A stretch of DNA of 64,000 nucleotides. Origin: Peronospora farinosa. Lineage: Eukaryota; Oomycota; Peronosporomycetes; Peronosporales; Peronosporaceae. The DNA lies in the NCBI GenBank assembly GCA_947646735.1, contig CANTFK010000807.1:124001-188000 (forward strand). The letters run 5' to 3'. The translations under genes and the position numbers were made by a program. The notes beneath the pieces were generated by a model, which was not told where the DNA came from, made no database searches, and saw only the letters and a program-made list of their open reading frames with translations. How positions within the stretch are numbered: the stretch's first letter is position 1; every line of letters starts with the position of its first letter. This document shows positions 1 through 10,452 of the stretch, piece after piece.

Positions 1-1236
1 ATGACACATTTGTCCTCATCATTTGAGACACCCAACATTCAGATAGCATCCATGCTTCCTGACAGCGAGGGTCATGCCTCGTCGTCTGCGTCAATGAGCG
101 CAGCGACCACAACTGAGCGCGTTGATTCGGAAGAAACATCCGCGACTCAACAGCAGGTCGGCGATTCGAAATCGTTCCCCTCTGTAAACTCTACATATGA
201 TGCCTTGACAACCCATAATGGAGGGTCAGATTCAGGCGAGGGTGGGCAAAAAGCTCCTTTGACTTCACAGTCGGCCTCACTAGCACGCCGTCACGAGGAC
301 AGCTACGTGAGTGATGGTTTGCCAACGATGCCACCGCTATACGAGTGGTCACGATCGAGTGGTAATAGTGCGACGCTTTTAAGGCGTGACACTATTAACG
401 CTTATAAACGTTTTAGCGTCTTTTCATCATGGAAACGGCAGGGCAAAGCACGAGGTCTGCTTTCCCTGTTGAGTTCGAATGAAACAACCGACGAATACGA
501 GGCAGAGTTCCTGCACCGTGTTACAACGCATGTAGATGAAGTGAAACAGCGGTCGCAGCGAATCATCTTCGCTATGACGCGTGCGAGGGAGATATTGGGT
601 GATAACATACTTCCAACTCCTTCTCGCTACGCTGACCCTGCTAGTCCATCAGGACCAAGCAGATCGAATGCATCTGGTGCTTCTGCTCGTAAGAAGACAC
701 CATCCCAGGCACGTCTACACGCAACGCGTCAACCGGTTCTTAAGAGTCGAAGCTTGTCGAGTATCTCTTCCACTGGAAAAGGATCTGAAGCTTTTGCTTC
801 ACATGGCGGTGGGTCAACAGCCTTCCAACAAGGAAGCGTGTGTTCACACCTACATCCACCAACACAGGTGGCGCCCGATAGGAGCGGCGATTACGGCCAC
901 CTACTCGCGGCTGCATACCCTGCTGCTGTTCAGTCGTAGGCTGATACAGCTGCGCTGAAGAAACAGGTGACTGATCTCGAGAGTCAATTCTCGCGACTGA
1001 CTTCGGATCTGCGCGATGTGAGGGCAAAGGACCGTCAGGTGTATGACCACCTGAATCTCCGTTTGGACATACATGAGCGACTGGTGATGAGAGACCCGCG
1101 TCAAGCGCGGAGTCCTCCTCGTTCACCGAGTCCTCTACCGAGCCCTCGTTCGCATACGGGAAGCCTATCGACTTCCTCGTCACCTTATCGGCAACGACGC
1201 TCGACTCACAGTCGATGTCACCATCTGTCTCGTTAG
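1..1236 (+). other. Antisense open frame at the 3' end of gypsy element A
   Basis: One continuous plus-strand frame begins with ATG at position 1 (and may begin outside the window), meets a single TAG at 937-939 and continues in the same frame to 1236. The first part is Ser/Thr-rich with a helical middle (about residues 130-200). After the stop comes a heptad-like stretch (ALKKQVTDLESQFSRLTSDL), then an Arg/Ser/Pro-rich tail. It lies opposite the chromodomain and linker of the minus-strand pol, so it could be a chance shadow of that coding sequence. Elements C and D carry coiled-coil frames at the equivalent antisense place, which argues for an element-encoded antisense ORF. No family recognised. 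Confidence 0.3.
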
Positions 1237-1300
1237 ACCGATGTGGATATGTGATCTCTTCTGGATCAACATACCGTTTCAGAATACCCACGAAAAACAC
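740..1300 (-). pseudogene. Integrase tail and chromodomain of element A
   Basis: The frame opens with VFFVGILKRYVDPEE-like sequence (FFVGILKRYVDPEE), the usual end of a gypsy integrase where 'HP.F.V..LK.Y' precedes a linker. About 100 residues of polar linker follow, then a chromodomain core: RLLTHRHVKQKLQILFQWKR and YSTSFDS, matching the family pattern of an aromatic cage residue, a beta strand and 'W.....SWEP'. The frame stops just before the expected WEP. Chromodomains at this place direct chromovirus integration toward particular chromatin. Broken copy, not expected to function. Confidence 0.8.
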
Positions 1301-1310
1301 GGGTGCGTCT

Positions 1311-2575
1311 TCATATACGGTGGGAGAGTGAGCCTGTTAGGTCTCCAACCTCCTCGACCACCTTCAATTGCCCAATGAATCGGGGCAATATTTTTGTAGT
1401 ACCCCCAGGTAGTACAGAAATTGCATGTTTAGATAGGGTAGCAGTACTTAATAGAACTTTGTCATCAACTCTTAAAGCGTTCATATTTTTTGCGACCATG
1501 CTGGTCTGCGTATTGTTTTTGCTTGTCCTGTGCGCTTGCCATCGCGTCACGGACTTCACGTGTGATGGCTAATCGCTCATCCACGAAGCGCTGAGCTTCG
1601 CTCACTCTTTTAGCATCCAGCTCGCCTATGACACCCCCAAGAGGTCGGTCATGGGTCGACGCGGTTAATAACACTACAGTGTTATCGTCAAGGAGCACTG
1701 GCATTTCTTGCCTTGTCTCCTTATTGACACCTATAGGTGCCGTGACCACTGCTACATTAGCAGTGTCACTAGGCAAATTTTGACCCTCTTTGGCATTCGC
1801 ACCGAGCGAAGTGAGGGGCCCTCCCCCACTAAGACTCGGGCTGCGCAAAAACGAGACTGGCGTCCGAGGATGGCGCAGTCGGTTAATTACGACGGTGTTT
1901 CATCCGTACTGGCGTGAACACTGTTAATTATAGAAAACTCCACAAATGGAAACTGCTTGCTCCATTCCTTAGGAGTCGCTACAGTACACAACACATCCGC
2001 CACGACTCGATTGGCTAGTTCCGTTTGGCCATCCGTCTGGGGAGGATCGGCTGTTAGCATGTGGAGCTTTCTACCTAGCAGCTCAAACACATGACGCCAA
2101 AAAACTGACGTAAAACGCGGATCCCGATCCGATACTAAGGATTTGGGCATCCCATGTTTAGTCGGTACACGTGATCCAGAAACAAGAGGGCAGACTCTTT
2201 TCCTGAGATCTTGGTGCTACATGGTGCCAAATGCACCATCTTGCTCAGTCTGTTTACAAAGAAAACGAGCCCCTTCCTGCCTTTATGGTCAGGCGGTAAG
2301 CCAAACATGAAGTCCAAACTTACCGACTTCCAACAATCCGTTGGAATCGGCAGTGGCTTCAGGCGCCCTGCTAGAAGGTGTAGGCTTAATGCGCTGACAC
2401 TCTTCGCAAGAGTGAATATGGTTGGCCACCCATGGGGCCACCAAAATTCCTCTGACACTCGTAAAAATGTCTTTTCACGGCCCAGATGACCACTAGATGG
2501 CGCATCATGGCACTCGTGAAGTATCATCAGCTTGAGATCTGTGTCATGAGGGACATGGGAGACATCTGATGCCAT
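1311..2575 (-). pseudogene. Integrase of element A (fragmented)
   Basis: Three minus-strand frames cover the integrase. 2135-2575 has the zinc-binding region (HECHDAPSSGHLGREKT) and the first catalytic Asp (SVSLDFMFGLP). 1887-2150 has the second Asp (LVSDRDPRFT) and the region of the catalytic Glu (QTDGQTELANRV), so DDE residues are still readable. 1465-1848 and 1311-1559 cover the C-terminal part (KVLLSTATL, ILPRFIGQLKVVEEVGDL). Frameshifts separate them. Family role: strand transfer of element cDNA into the host chromosome. Confidence 0.85.
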
Positions 2576-2900
2576 AATAGGCCATCACTATAACTAAAGC
2601 GATTTAGATTCTATTTCAGGTGAGACGGAAGGGTAACCTATCGTCCACTAAAATGATCCAACAGCAGGCTGCAACGTTCGTCCTGACTGTAACACTCCTT
2701 AATATCGGAGGCTATTGAGCTCGTCACATGGTAGGCCTTCATGGCTGCCAGTGTTGACGACTCAACTTGTGCTTTCGCACGAGACACACTTTGCTGTATC
2801 TTTCCTCGAAGTCTGGTCTGCGCGATAACGCGTCAGCCAAGACTATCGACTTACCTGGCTTATATTCAACTGTGAACTTAAATTCAGAGAAGAATGTTAG

Positions 2901-3475
2901 TCATCTCGCCATTCTCGGCGAGAGGTGCGGTGAATTTATAGCGGTCCGCAGTGATGCGTGATCCGTATAAACCACAAAAGGTTCGGTGTCCAAGAGGTGC
3001 GCATGAAACTTAACAAGAGCATACTCAATCAAAAGTAGCTCCTTGTCATGCACAGGGTAATTCAGCTCTGCGGCTTTCAAAAGCCGAGACTGATACGAAA
3101 TTACACGGTCAACGCCGTTTTCATCCTTCTGCATGAGCGCGCTGCAGATTGCAAAATTGCTTGCTTCGAATACGACGCTTAAGGGCTTATCCGCGTCTGG
3201 TATTGCTAATACCGGTGCCTCAACAAGAGTTTGCTTCACTGAGGTGAACGCATTTACTTGCTCCTTTGACCAAGTCCATTCTGCTACCTTTTTAAAAGGT
3301 CAGACAGTGGCTTGGTCTGCTCCGCACCATTCTTGCTGTACTTATGCAAGTAATTAGCGATCCCAAAGAATTGGCGCAGATACTTCACATTTCGTGGGAC
3401 TGGCCATTCCTTTACAGCCTTTACCTTTTTTGGGTCTGCTCGTACACCATGTGTACCTACGATGCAGCCCACCAC
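2901..3475 (-). pseudogene. RT thumb and RNase H of element A
   Basis: 3284-3475 reads IVGTHGVRADPKKVKAV then PVPRNVKYLRQFFGIANYLH, the RT connection typical of gypsy elements. 2901-3239 reads the RNase H start (APVLAIPDADKPLSVVFEAS), the central Glu-bearing region and VYTDHASLRTAINSPHLSPRMAR. The first catalytic position, normally Asp, reads Glu (VVFEASNF), and frameshifts break the frame. RNase H would remove the RNA template during reverse transcription. Confidence 0.8.
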
Positions 3476-3541
3476 AGGTATCTCGCGGACCCCTATTACG
3501 CACTTTTGAAAGCTAACGTATAAGTGATCTTTACCCAGAGT

Positions 3542-4293
3542 CTACAACACAGCGTCTAAATGACGCTTGTACGATTCTATTGCGCTCAGCCCGTCCTCCG
3601 CCCTACTATGCACGAACACGTCGTCAAAGTGATGGGGCGCGTAGGCACGATGCTGACGCATCACGTGAGCCACCACTCGGTTGAATGTTTCCGGAGCATT
3701 TTTCAACCCTTGTGGCATCACAAGCCACTCCCACAGCATACCGCTTGGGTTGCTTACTGCCTTTTGGCTACATCAGTATCTCTCATGAGAACTTGATAGT
3801 AGCCATCCTTCAGATCCAACGCGGAAAAGATAGTTGACTTTCCCATGGAGTTCAACAAGACATCTTTACGCGGGATTGGCGTTTGAGCCGGAATGGTGGC
3901 CGTGTTCAGCTCATAATAAGCATGAACCTCGCGACATACACCTGTTGCTTTACGCACACAGAAGGTCGGGCTGCAGTGAGGCGACTCGCTCTCACGTACA
4001 TTTCCCGCCTTGGCTCGCTTGTCAAAGAAATCATCGATGTAATCGACTTGTTCCTTCGGCAGCGGCCACTTCATGGTCACACAATACTTGGAGCCAGTCT
4101 CCAGGTCAATCTCGTGCCTGATGCCCCTATCGGCCGGTAGGCGGCTCGGCACTTCGGCTGGACGGTGTTTCCACAGAACATCATAGAACGGGCTGTCCTT
4201 CAAGGCATCCCAGCCTTGAGCAGCGAACCGTTTATTCTTGTCGGTTTCCAAGACGCTCTCATCCATTGTGGAAGACGAGCAACAGTCCACCAC
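3542..4293 (-). pseudogene. Reverse transcriptase of element A (fragmented)
   Basis: 3754-4293 carries the fingers: RLPADRGIRHEIDLETGSKY, then IPAQTPIPRKD, then SALDLKDGYYQV, which holds the first catalytic Asp. 3542-3739 carries MLWEWLVMPQGLKNAPETFN and the catalytic HHFDDVFVHS (FDD box). A frameshift separates the two. The spacer toward the protease (4259-4579) is acidic and unassigned. These blocks match RT of elements C and D in this window. Confidence 0.9.
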
Positions 4294-4852
4294 GTTCTCT
4301 TTTAAAAACTGTCGCGACTATCTCGTGGATCTTTCCTTCCTTTAGTTTGGACAGGAACAGATCCCGCGTCATCTCTAAGAGCTTTACTATCTCCTCGGCA
4401 GATGCAAAGACAAGTTGGAGCACCTCAACTGAGGATGCCTCCGGCATTTTGTCTTCGACGGCCTCGAACAACTCGTTCGTAGCTCCGTCCTCTTGGACCG
4501 AGACTAATCCAAGGGTCACTCGTTTTGACGTGCCCTTGATCGTCTTAATACGTCTGGTGCTCGTTGTCCGAGTCACCACGAACTTTCACCTGAAAGAAGG
4601 TGTCGTTGCTGTTTTAGCCAATGCACTCCTTCCATCCGCACCAGGCTCATGACTCTGTGCCGGTTCCTGTAGCGCTTGACTTCCTGTCAGCCCACCATCA
4701 ACTGCCACAGGCTCTCAGCTCTGTGCAGGACTATTGGACGCATGACTACCTGTCATCGTCCCATTCACTACACCAGTCTCCTCCATCTGGATAGGAATAT
4801 GTGTCACCTGGCTTCCGGTCAGAGCACTTCCAACTACTCCATGCTTAACGAG

Positions 4853-5612
4853 CTATGTAGTACCTGGTGCCAATTGACATACCGTCATCACACCCTCGAC
4901 TGTGTTGGACACAGCATCAATCGCATAAGCCTCTCGCAGTAGAACATCCTTTACGGTGTCCTGCGTAGAGTTAGCGACTGTGCGTGTACGCCAGTCTATC
5001 CATGATTGGTGTTTAGTCAACCAAGGTATGCCAAGGATGAGGTCATACAGGCTCTCCATACCTAGCTAGCACTGTGAACTTCTCTTTACAAGAGAAGTCA
5101 CTAATACTGAAGGTGAGCTCGACTTGAACTTCCTCCAATTTTGACGAGCGCGCTGTTCGTTAAACGAAACGTCGCCTCTTCTCGCTTTCCATCCTGGCAA
5201 AGCGACTTATAACTCGCAGAACTCTTTTTTTCAGAGCCGCAAATTTTACAAAATTCTGTGATGCACCCGAATCAACGAGAAGGGTCATCACTTGGTCATA
5301 CCCTCGTACCCGAGAGCTATATACCGAAAGGGTTGAGGTCCGACCTTTTGGTACCTCAGGGACTATGCTATCCAGTTGTTTGATAACTCTGAACTTAGGG
5401 GTAGCTTCAGAGTCCGCGACAGTAGGGTATCCCGCCCCTATATTTCCCGACCCATCTTGGGCAGATGCTGAATCCGAACGTCGTGCACGCTGATTCTTCG
5501 TACCTCCCTTTGTTTGAGGAGCCTTCTTGCTGGCATCCTTAGCACCAACAGCAAGTATGGCATAACAGCGATCCATCTTATGGCCGCTCTTGCCGAACTT
5601 GTAGCAGACCAC
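4853..5612 (-). pseudogene. Zinc knuckle and aspartic protease of element A
   Basis: 5160-5612 begins with a degenerate nucleocapsid knuckle (CYKFGKSGHKMDRC, second Cys replaced by Phe), then a linker, then the protease active-site block MTLLVDSGASQNFV with its catalytic Asp intact. 4853-5059 has the protease end YDLILGIPWLTKHQSWIDW, the usual 'D.ILG..WL' motif. Stops separate the two parts. Gag upstream of the knuckle is not recognisable; the region beyond about 5640 turns into minisatellite. Confidence 0.85.
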
Positions 5613-5749
5613 GTCTGCATTGTGTGGAGAAGTGCCAGGAGAATCGGGGCCCCAGAGGACATCGTAATAAAGAGCACAGAAATGCAGGTCACTCCCTCGA
5701 GGGAATGACTATGATTGCGTCTTGCAAGGTCCCAAGGTTAAGCCCAAGG

Positions 5750-5885
5750 TCACCAGGGACAGGGGTACCAGTTACCGGGGAAAGGGTTTTCAGTCGCCAG
5801 GGACAAGGTGCCAGTTACCGGGGACGGGGTTTTCAGTCGCCAGGGACAGGGGTACCAGTCACCGGGGACAGGGGTACCGAAGGTT
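5750..5885 (+). repeat. Short tandem repeat, about 43-bp unit
   Basis: Three partial copies of a G-rich unit holding CAGGGACAGGGGTACCAG, a TTACCGGGGA block and TTTTCAGTCGCCAGG, spaced about 43 bp apart. It adjoins the 18-bp minisatellite and shares its GGTNACC composition. Confidence 0.7.
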
Positions 5886-6094
5886 CAGGGTCCTGAAGTC
5901 ACTTGGAGAAGTGCCAGGTTGCCCTACAGTGCAGAGCTGGCACAATTCCAAAGAACCTGAAAGTCCAGTGCCTCGAGGGCATCCACGTTCCCAAGGTGGA
6001 CCAGGACTCAAGGTGAATCATGATCCAAGGTGGGCCACAACCCAAGGTGTACAAGGCCCCAAGGTGGTCCCGGCACCCAAGGTGGACCAGGATG

Positions 6095-6970
6095 ACTCAT
6101 GGTGACCAGTGGACCCTAAGTGACCGGTGGACCCAGGCCCTAGGTGACAGGTGGACCCCATGTGACCGGTGGACCCAGATGACCGGTGAACCCCAGGTGA
6201 CAGGTGGACCCCAGGTGACAGGTGGACCCCAGGCGACAGGTGGACCCCATGTGACCGGTGGACCCAGGAGACTGGTGGACTACAGGTGACAGGTGGACCC
6301 CAGACATTAGGTGGACCCCAGGCAACGGGTAGACTTCAGGTGTTGTGACAGGTGGACCCAGGAGACAGGTGGACCCCAGACAACAGGTGGAATCCAGGTG
6401 CCAGGTGGACCCCAGGTGCCAGGTGGACCCCAGGTGACAGGTGGAACCAGGCGACAGGTGGACCCCAAGTGCCAGGTGGACCCCAGGTGGGAGGTGGACC
6501 CCAGACAACAGGTGGACCCCGGGTGCCAGGTGGACCCTAGGGGACAGGTGGACCTAGGTGACTGGTGGATCCCAGGTGACTGGTGGATCCCGGGTGCCGG
6601 GTGGACCCCAGGTGCCAGGTGGACCCCAGGTGACTGGTGGACCCAGGTGACCGGTGGACCCCAGGTGCCAGGTGGATCCCAGGTGGCAGGTGGGCCCCAG
6701 GTGCCAGATGGACCCCAGGTGACAGGTGGACCCCAGCCAACAGGTGGACCCCAGGCGACAGGTGGACCCCAGCCAACACCCCAGGTGGACCCCAGGTGCC
6801 AGGTGGACCCCAGGTGCCAGGTGGACCCCAGGTGCTAGGTGGAACCAGGCGACAGGTGGACCCCAGGCGACAGGTGGACCCCAGGCGATAGGTGGACCCC
6901 AGGCGACAGGTGGACCCCAGGCGACAGGTGGACCCCAGGTGACCGGTGGACCCAGGTGACCGGTGGACCC
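6095..6970 (+). repeat. 18-bp minisatellite (AGGTGACAGGTGGACCCC type)
   Basis: About 48 imperfect copies of an 18-bp unit, consensus near AGGTGACAGGTGGACCCC. The common variants are GGTGCC, GGCGAC and GGTGACC in the first half. Because 18 is a multiple of 3 and the unit lacks stops in several frames, it opens long frames on both strands (Gly-Gly-Pro-Gln repeats on plus; His-Leu-Gly-Ser and Pro-Pro-Val-Thr repeats on minus). These are artefacts, not genes. The same unit recurs at 55839-56041, 56444-56518 and 63512-63770. Confidence 0.95.
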
Positions 6971-7381
6971 CAAGTTATAGAAGGTACAAGGCTTCCTTAA
7001 AGTGCAGAGCCGGTACAAGTCCCATGTCCTAAAAGAGCCAGTTGTTCTTCCACATGTTGACACGTGGTACCACCCAGAGCGAAGGGTTAGGGTTTGGCAA
7101 GAAAAGCATACAGAGAATAAGATAAATAAACACACTCGAATTTGCATTACACGTGGCAGCTCCAAGCGCTTCCTTCAAGCTTCTCCGTCACCTCACCTAT
7201 TCCGGGCGGGATACCCTTTGGCCCACCGACGTCAGGTGAGGTGACGGCTCAAGCAACGCAAGTTGAACCTCAGGATAGTTGGCCTGAGGTGTCAAGTTAG
7301 TGTCAAGACTCAAGTGCGATCTTGTTTCGATCTACCCACCTGTTCCGGGGAAGGGATTTATTTTGGCCCCCCCCCCCGTTG
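6971..7381 (+). repeat. Dispersed repeat module X, copy 1
   Basis: From the end of the minisatellite to GGC(C)11GTTG, this matches 56042-56443 in the same orientation, with the first about 240 bp strongly alike. It contains TGTTGACACGTGGTACCA, which resembles the start of an LTR, and ends in TTTTGG plus a C-run, which could be a primer-binding region. A retroelement LTR is therefore possible but unproven. No coding sequence seen. Confidence 0.7.
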
Positions 7382-7827
7382 AAGACAGACGTGTGGTAAG
7401 ATTCAAGCTCGAACGAACCCCAGGAAGTATTTTGGCCTGTGGGTTCGTACCCATTCAAGACCCGCTATAGGAAGCGGTTTCCCTACGGGGAACAAGAAAA
7501 GGGGTCGAAAGACCAAGAAACCGTTAGCCACCGAAGGGGTACATAGTACCCGGTGCATCGCTCTCGAACCAGTCGATTGAGCCCAAGAAACCCTGGGCCC
7601 GAGTGAAGCATATCCACTTGTGGCCCCCAAGTCCCTCCATACAAGACCAAGTCTTTAAGTCTTCTGCGTCTAACGAGGAGCAAGACCAGCCAGCCGACGG
7701 GTACACAAGGTGAGACCCAAGGTTGACGCGACACGGTATCGGGGTACCCCCTCCGTAAGTCGGCAGTCCGGCGCTGTGTGTGTTTGTGGTTCTCTCACGT
7801 CGTTTAAGAATCCACTCCACCACAATT
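7382..7827 (+). repeat. Dispersed repeat module Y, copy 1
   Basis: Matches 55396-55838 in the opposite orientation across nearly its whole length, with homology starting at GAAGACAGACG and ending at CCACTCCACCACA. Frames exist on both strands but none has a recognisable domain. Here Y follows X directly, while in the second copy a minisatellite lies between them and Y is inverted. From 7828 to the LTR at 8021 I see nothing. Confidence 0.7.
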
Positions 7828-8020
7828 GCCTAACTCCATTGGAGTGGCATCCTACCTCTCGACCGACGGCTTATAATAAGCTGTCGCCGAGGCTCTGTTG
7901 TAGGATTGTTTATCAACTAAGGTAATGTCAAATGCCTCCTACATCGTCTTTGGCACCTTTTTTAAAAAGGGCCTGACGCGATGGGCCAGGCCGTAGTCCG
8001 TTCATGAACGTAGGCACCTT

Positions 8021-8326
8021 TGTAATGGGGCAACCTATTACATGAGTAGTTATAGGAATAATACATAATTACATAAGTAGGCATAGGGCAGTATCCGATT
8101 AGCGGATACTACGCGTCAATTTATTATTGGTTTATTATTAGGGTGCCAGACCCAATAATTAGCCGATAAATAAAATTCCATATTGAGTGGTTCAGGGAAC
8201 ATATTCGCACTTACTGCGAATTAAAACAAAACAAAAATAAAACAGAGTTGTATTTACGAGTTAATTAAGAGCGCTTCCTCAACGCCCTTTTAGTGTAAGA
8301 AGGTAACGGGTCCTTAGCACGTTACA
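8021..8326 (+). repeat. 5' LTR of element C
   Basis: 306 bp bounded by TGTAATGGGG and GTTACA (TG..CA with 5-bp inverted ends). The reverse complement of element D's LTR (56519-56835) aligns along its length, including the motif pair CCTATTACAT and ACTTACTGCGAATTAAAAC. The primer-binding site that should follow is mutated (CCTGTTAGCGCTTTG instead of D's TTGGTAGCACTTCG). The gag start lies at 8353. Confidence 0.85.
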
Positions 8327-8352
8327 CCTGTTAGCGCTTTGTAGTCCTTCCA

Positions 8353-9553
8353 ATGACCAGATTCGAGATGAACATGGATGAGTCTTCGGTGGCTCCAGCG
8401 GTCTCGCTGGAGCATTCTGATTTTCCACATCTCACCTCGGTGTAGTGGCAGGCACTACATCGCCTCGCGGCGGTGTCTGGTAAAACTATTGTGACGTCGC
8501 TGCTGAGCACAGCGACGTCCGATGATCAATGTGCCGCCATCCAAGACTTTATGGTGCGCGAGCTCGCCGAAGAGAATCGGCGAGTATTGACTTCCTTGCG
8601 CCCTTCGCACCATGACGCTATCAAGATGGAGACGTCAACGTACTCCGGTGATGGTCCGGATCGTCTCCCCTTAATCTCTGGTTTCGCGAGGTGGATATTG
8701 CAATAGCGTTTAAGATTAATTGACGCTCCGACGGTCAAGGCTTTTTTCCTGCTGTCTCGGCTTGTTGGCAAAGCCAAGGAATGGGCTCTCTGAAAGCTCG
8801 TCGTAGGTGAGTCGGCGTTTCCTACGCTGGACGATATCCATCGTGACTTACGACTGGCTTTCAAGCCTCCTCAAGACGAATCTCGCTTGCGTGCAGATTT
8901 CTTCTCACTCCGACAGGGCAAGCTGTCTATGCGTGACTACGTGCAGAATACACGTCATCTCCCTTCGTGCATTACCACGCAGCCAATTGACATGGCTTCG
9001 CAACCCCATGTATTTATTTTTAGTATGCAAGAGGGAATGACGCGTTACTGCCTCACACGTGCTGAGCGAAAGTCCCTCAAGGATGCATTTGCCCTCGCGC
9101 TTCGTGAGGATTACACTGTCGCGTCGTCGTACCTGCACGCACCGTCACAACATCCCCGGACTTCTGGCCCAGAGCCAACGGAAATTGATGCAATTGAGTC
9201 CTCTCGTGGTCGCGGCAAATCATTAGGCCGCGACATTCGCAATCCTAACACGATAAAGTGTTTTTAGCTGTGGTAAAACAGGCCATCGTGCGGCTGTCTG
9301 TCGAGCACCTGCGCCGGTGAATATGATCACAGCTGTCTCACGAGGAGACGCTGTGTCGTCGGTGGTCCCGCAAAGAAACGAGCGGTTCCAGTAGGCGCAG
9401 GGCGCTCTACTGGCAGGAATGGAGCCCCGAGTTCTCAGGTGGTAGATCGGGCTCCTAGCTCCAAAATGTTCCATACTCACTTCAATGTCAACACCATGCG
9501 CGATGATTCGAGACTGATTATTATCAGTCTCATCGTTGCTGAAGTGAAGCGAC
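8353..9553 (+). pseudogene. gag of element C (broken)
   Basis: Starts MTRFEMNMDESSVAP, as in element D, and has an early TAG at about 8443. Downstream frames carry the Gag core (FFSLRQGKLSMRDYVQNTRH, FIFSMQEGMTRYCLTRAERK) and end near the nucleocapsid, where the knuckle is lost by a stop in KCF. It shares with D a stop after FKIN (near 8720) that a +1 shift would bypass. Family role: particle coat and RNA packaging. Confidence 0.8.
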
Positions 9554-10070
9554 CAACTGGGGTTCCCGATTCTCAACGAGGTGGTCGAGCAGGGGCTCCC
9601 GCATACACAGACATCGGTCGAACAGGGGTTCCCCATTCACAACAAGGCGGTCGAACAGCAGTTCCCGCACACACAGACATCGGTCGAACAGGGGTTCATG
9701 ATTCACAACGAGGCGGTCGAACAGCAGTTCCCGCACACACAGACATCGGTCGAACAGGGGTTCATGATTCACAACGAGGCGGTCGAACAGCAGTTCCCGC
9801 ACACACAGACATCGGTCGAACAGGGGTTCATGATTCACAACGAGGCGGTCGAGCAGGGGCTCCCGCATACACAGACATCGGTCGAACAGGGGTTCCCGCG
9901 TACAAGCACATCGGACGAGCAGAGGCTCCCGATCAATTTCGAGGCGGTCGAGCAGGGTATCCCGCGTACAAGCACATAGGACGAGCAGAGGCTACCGATC
10001 AATATCGAGGCGGTCGAGCAGGGGCTCCCCACAAACAAGTGAGGCGGTCGAAGACGAGCTTCCGCCTTTG
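9554..10070 (+). repeat. 66-bp tandem expansion inside element C
   Basis: Four or more near-identical 66-bp units run from about 9580 to 9870; each contains TTCCCGCACACACAGACATC and GGTTCATGATTCACAACGAG. Diverged units continue to about 10050. The unit opens frames on both strands; one plus frame repeats 'PHTQTSVEQGF.IHNEAVEQ'. Element D has about one and a half units at the matching place (about 61480-61590), so this is a local expansion between protease and RT. Confidence 0.9.
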
Positions 10071-10452
10071 ATTGACGAGAATGGGCGGGCTATGGATCCG
10101 CATGAGACAGGCGTGGTGAAGATAGAGCTCCCACGTCTAGAGGGGGGGGGGCACATCATCCTCTTGTGATATCGACGTGCCAGTCTCGAGAAGGGGCTCG
10201 AGACGCAAGCGAAAACGCAAGAAAGGAGTACGCCGATCACCGAGACGACAAAATTCACGTCAACATGCTGATGCATTTGATTCCGTAGAGACGGAATCCG
10301 TATGCGCGCTTGAATATGTGGAGGGATCTCCACATCGTAGCCGCTACATTGAGGTAGCGAGCCCACCGTGCACTGCTGCAGAGATCACATCTCTGTCAGA
10401 CCTTGCATGAAAAGACTTCCTTCGTGACCTCAAGGCCGGCGACATCGAGCAA

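Larger units (their letters stand above)
740..5640 (-). mobile_element. Element A: decayed Ty3/gypsy chromovirus
   Basis: Reading leftwards on the minus strand, domains come in Ty3/gypsy order: zinc-knuckle remnant, aspartic protease with DSGA, spacer, reverse transcriptase with FDDV, RNase H, H2C2-type integrase, integrase tail and chromodomain. The frame is broken by many stops and frameshifts, so no polyprotein can be made. No LTR is visible; the 3' LTR would lie left of the window and the 5' end is replaced by minisatellite. An A-type pol fragment recurs at 54223-54708. Confidence 0.9.

Noticed and set aside
7060..7100. TTAGGGTTT resembling telomere repeat in module X
   Set aside because: Only one and a half units and it lies in a dispersed repeat; no array.
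6137..7165. Long Gly-Pro-Gln / His-Leu-Gly-Ser repeat proteins on both strands
   Set aside because: They are produced by the 18-bp minisatellite, whose length is a multiple of three and which lacks stops in several frames; frames on both strands cannot all be genes and none has a unique domain.
9530..10071. Plus- and minus-strand frames with 22-residue repeats (PHTQTSVEQGF, FDRCLCVRELL)
   Set aside because: All arise from the 66-bp tandem expansion inside element C; the element's own pol frame explains the region.
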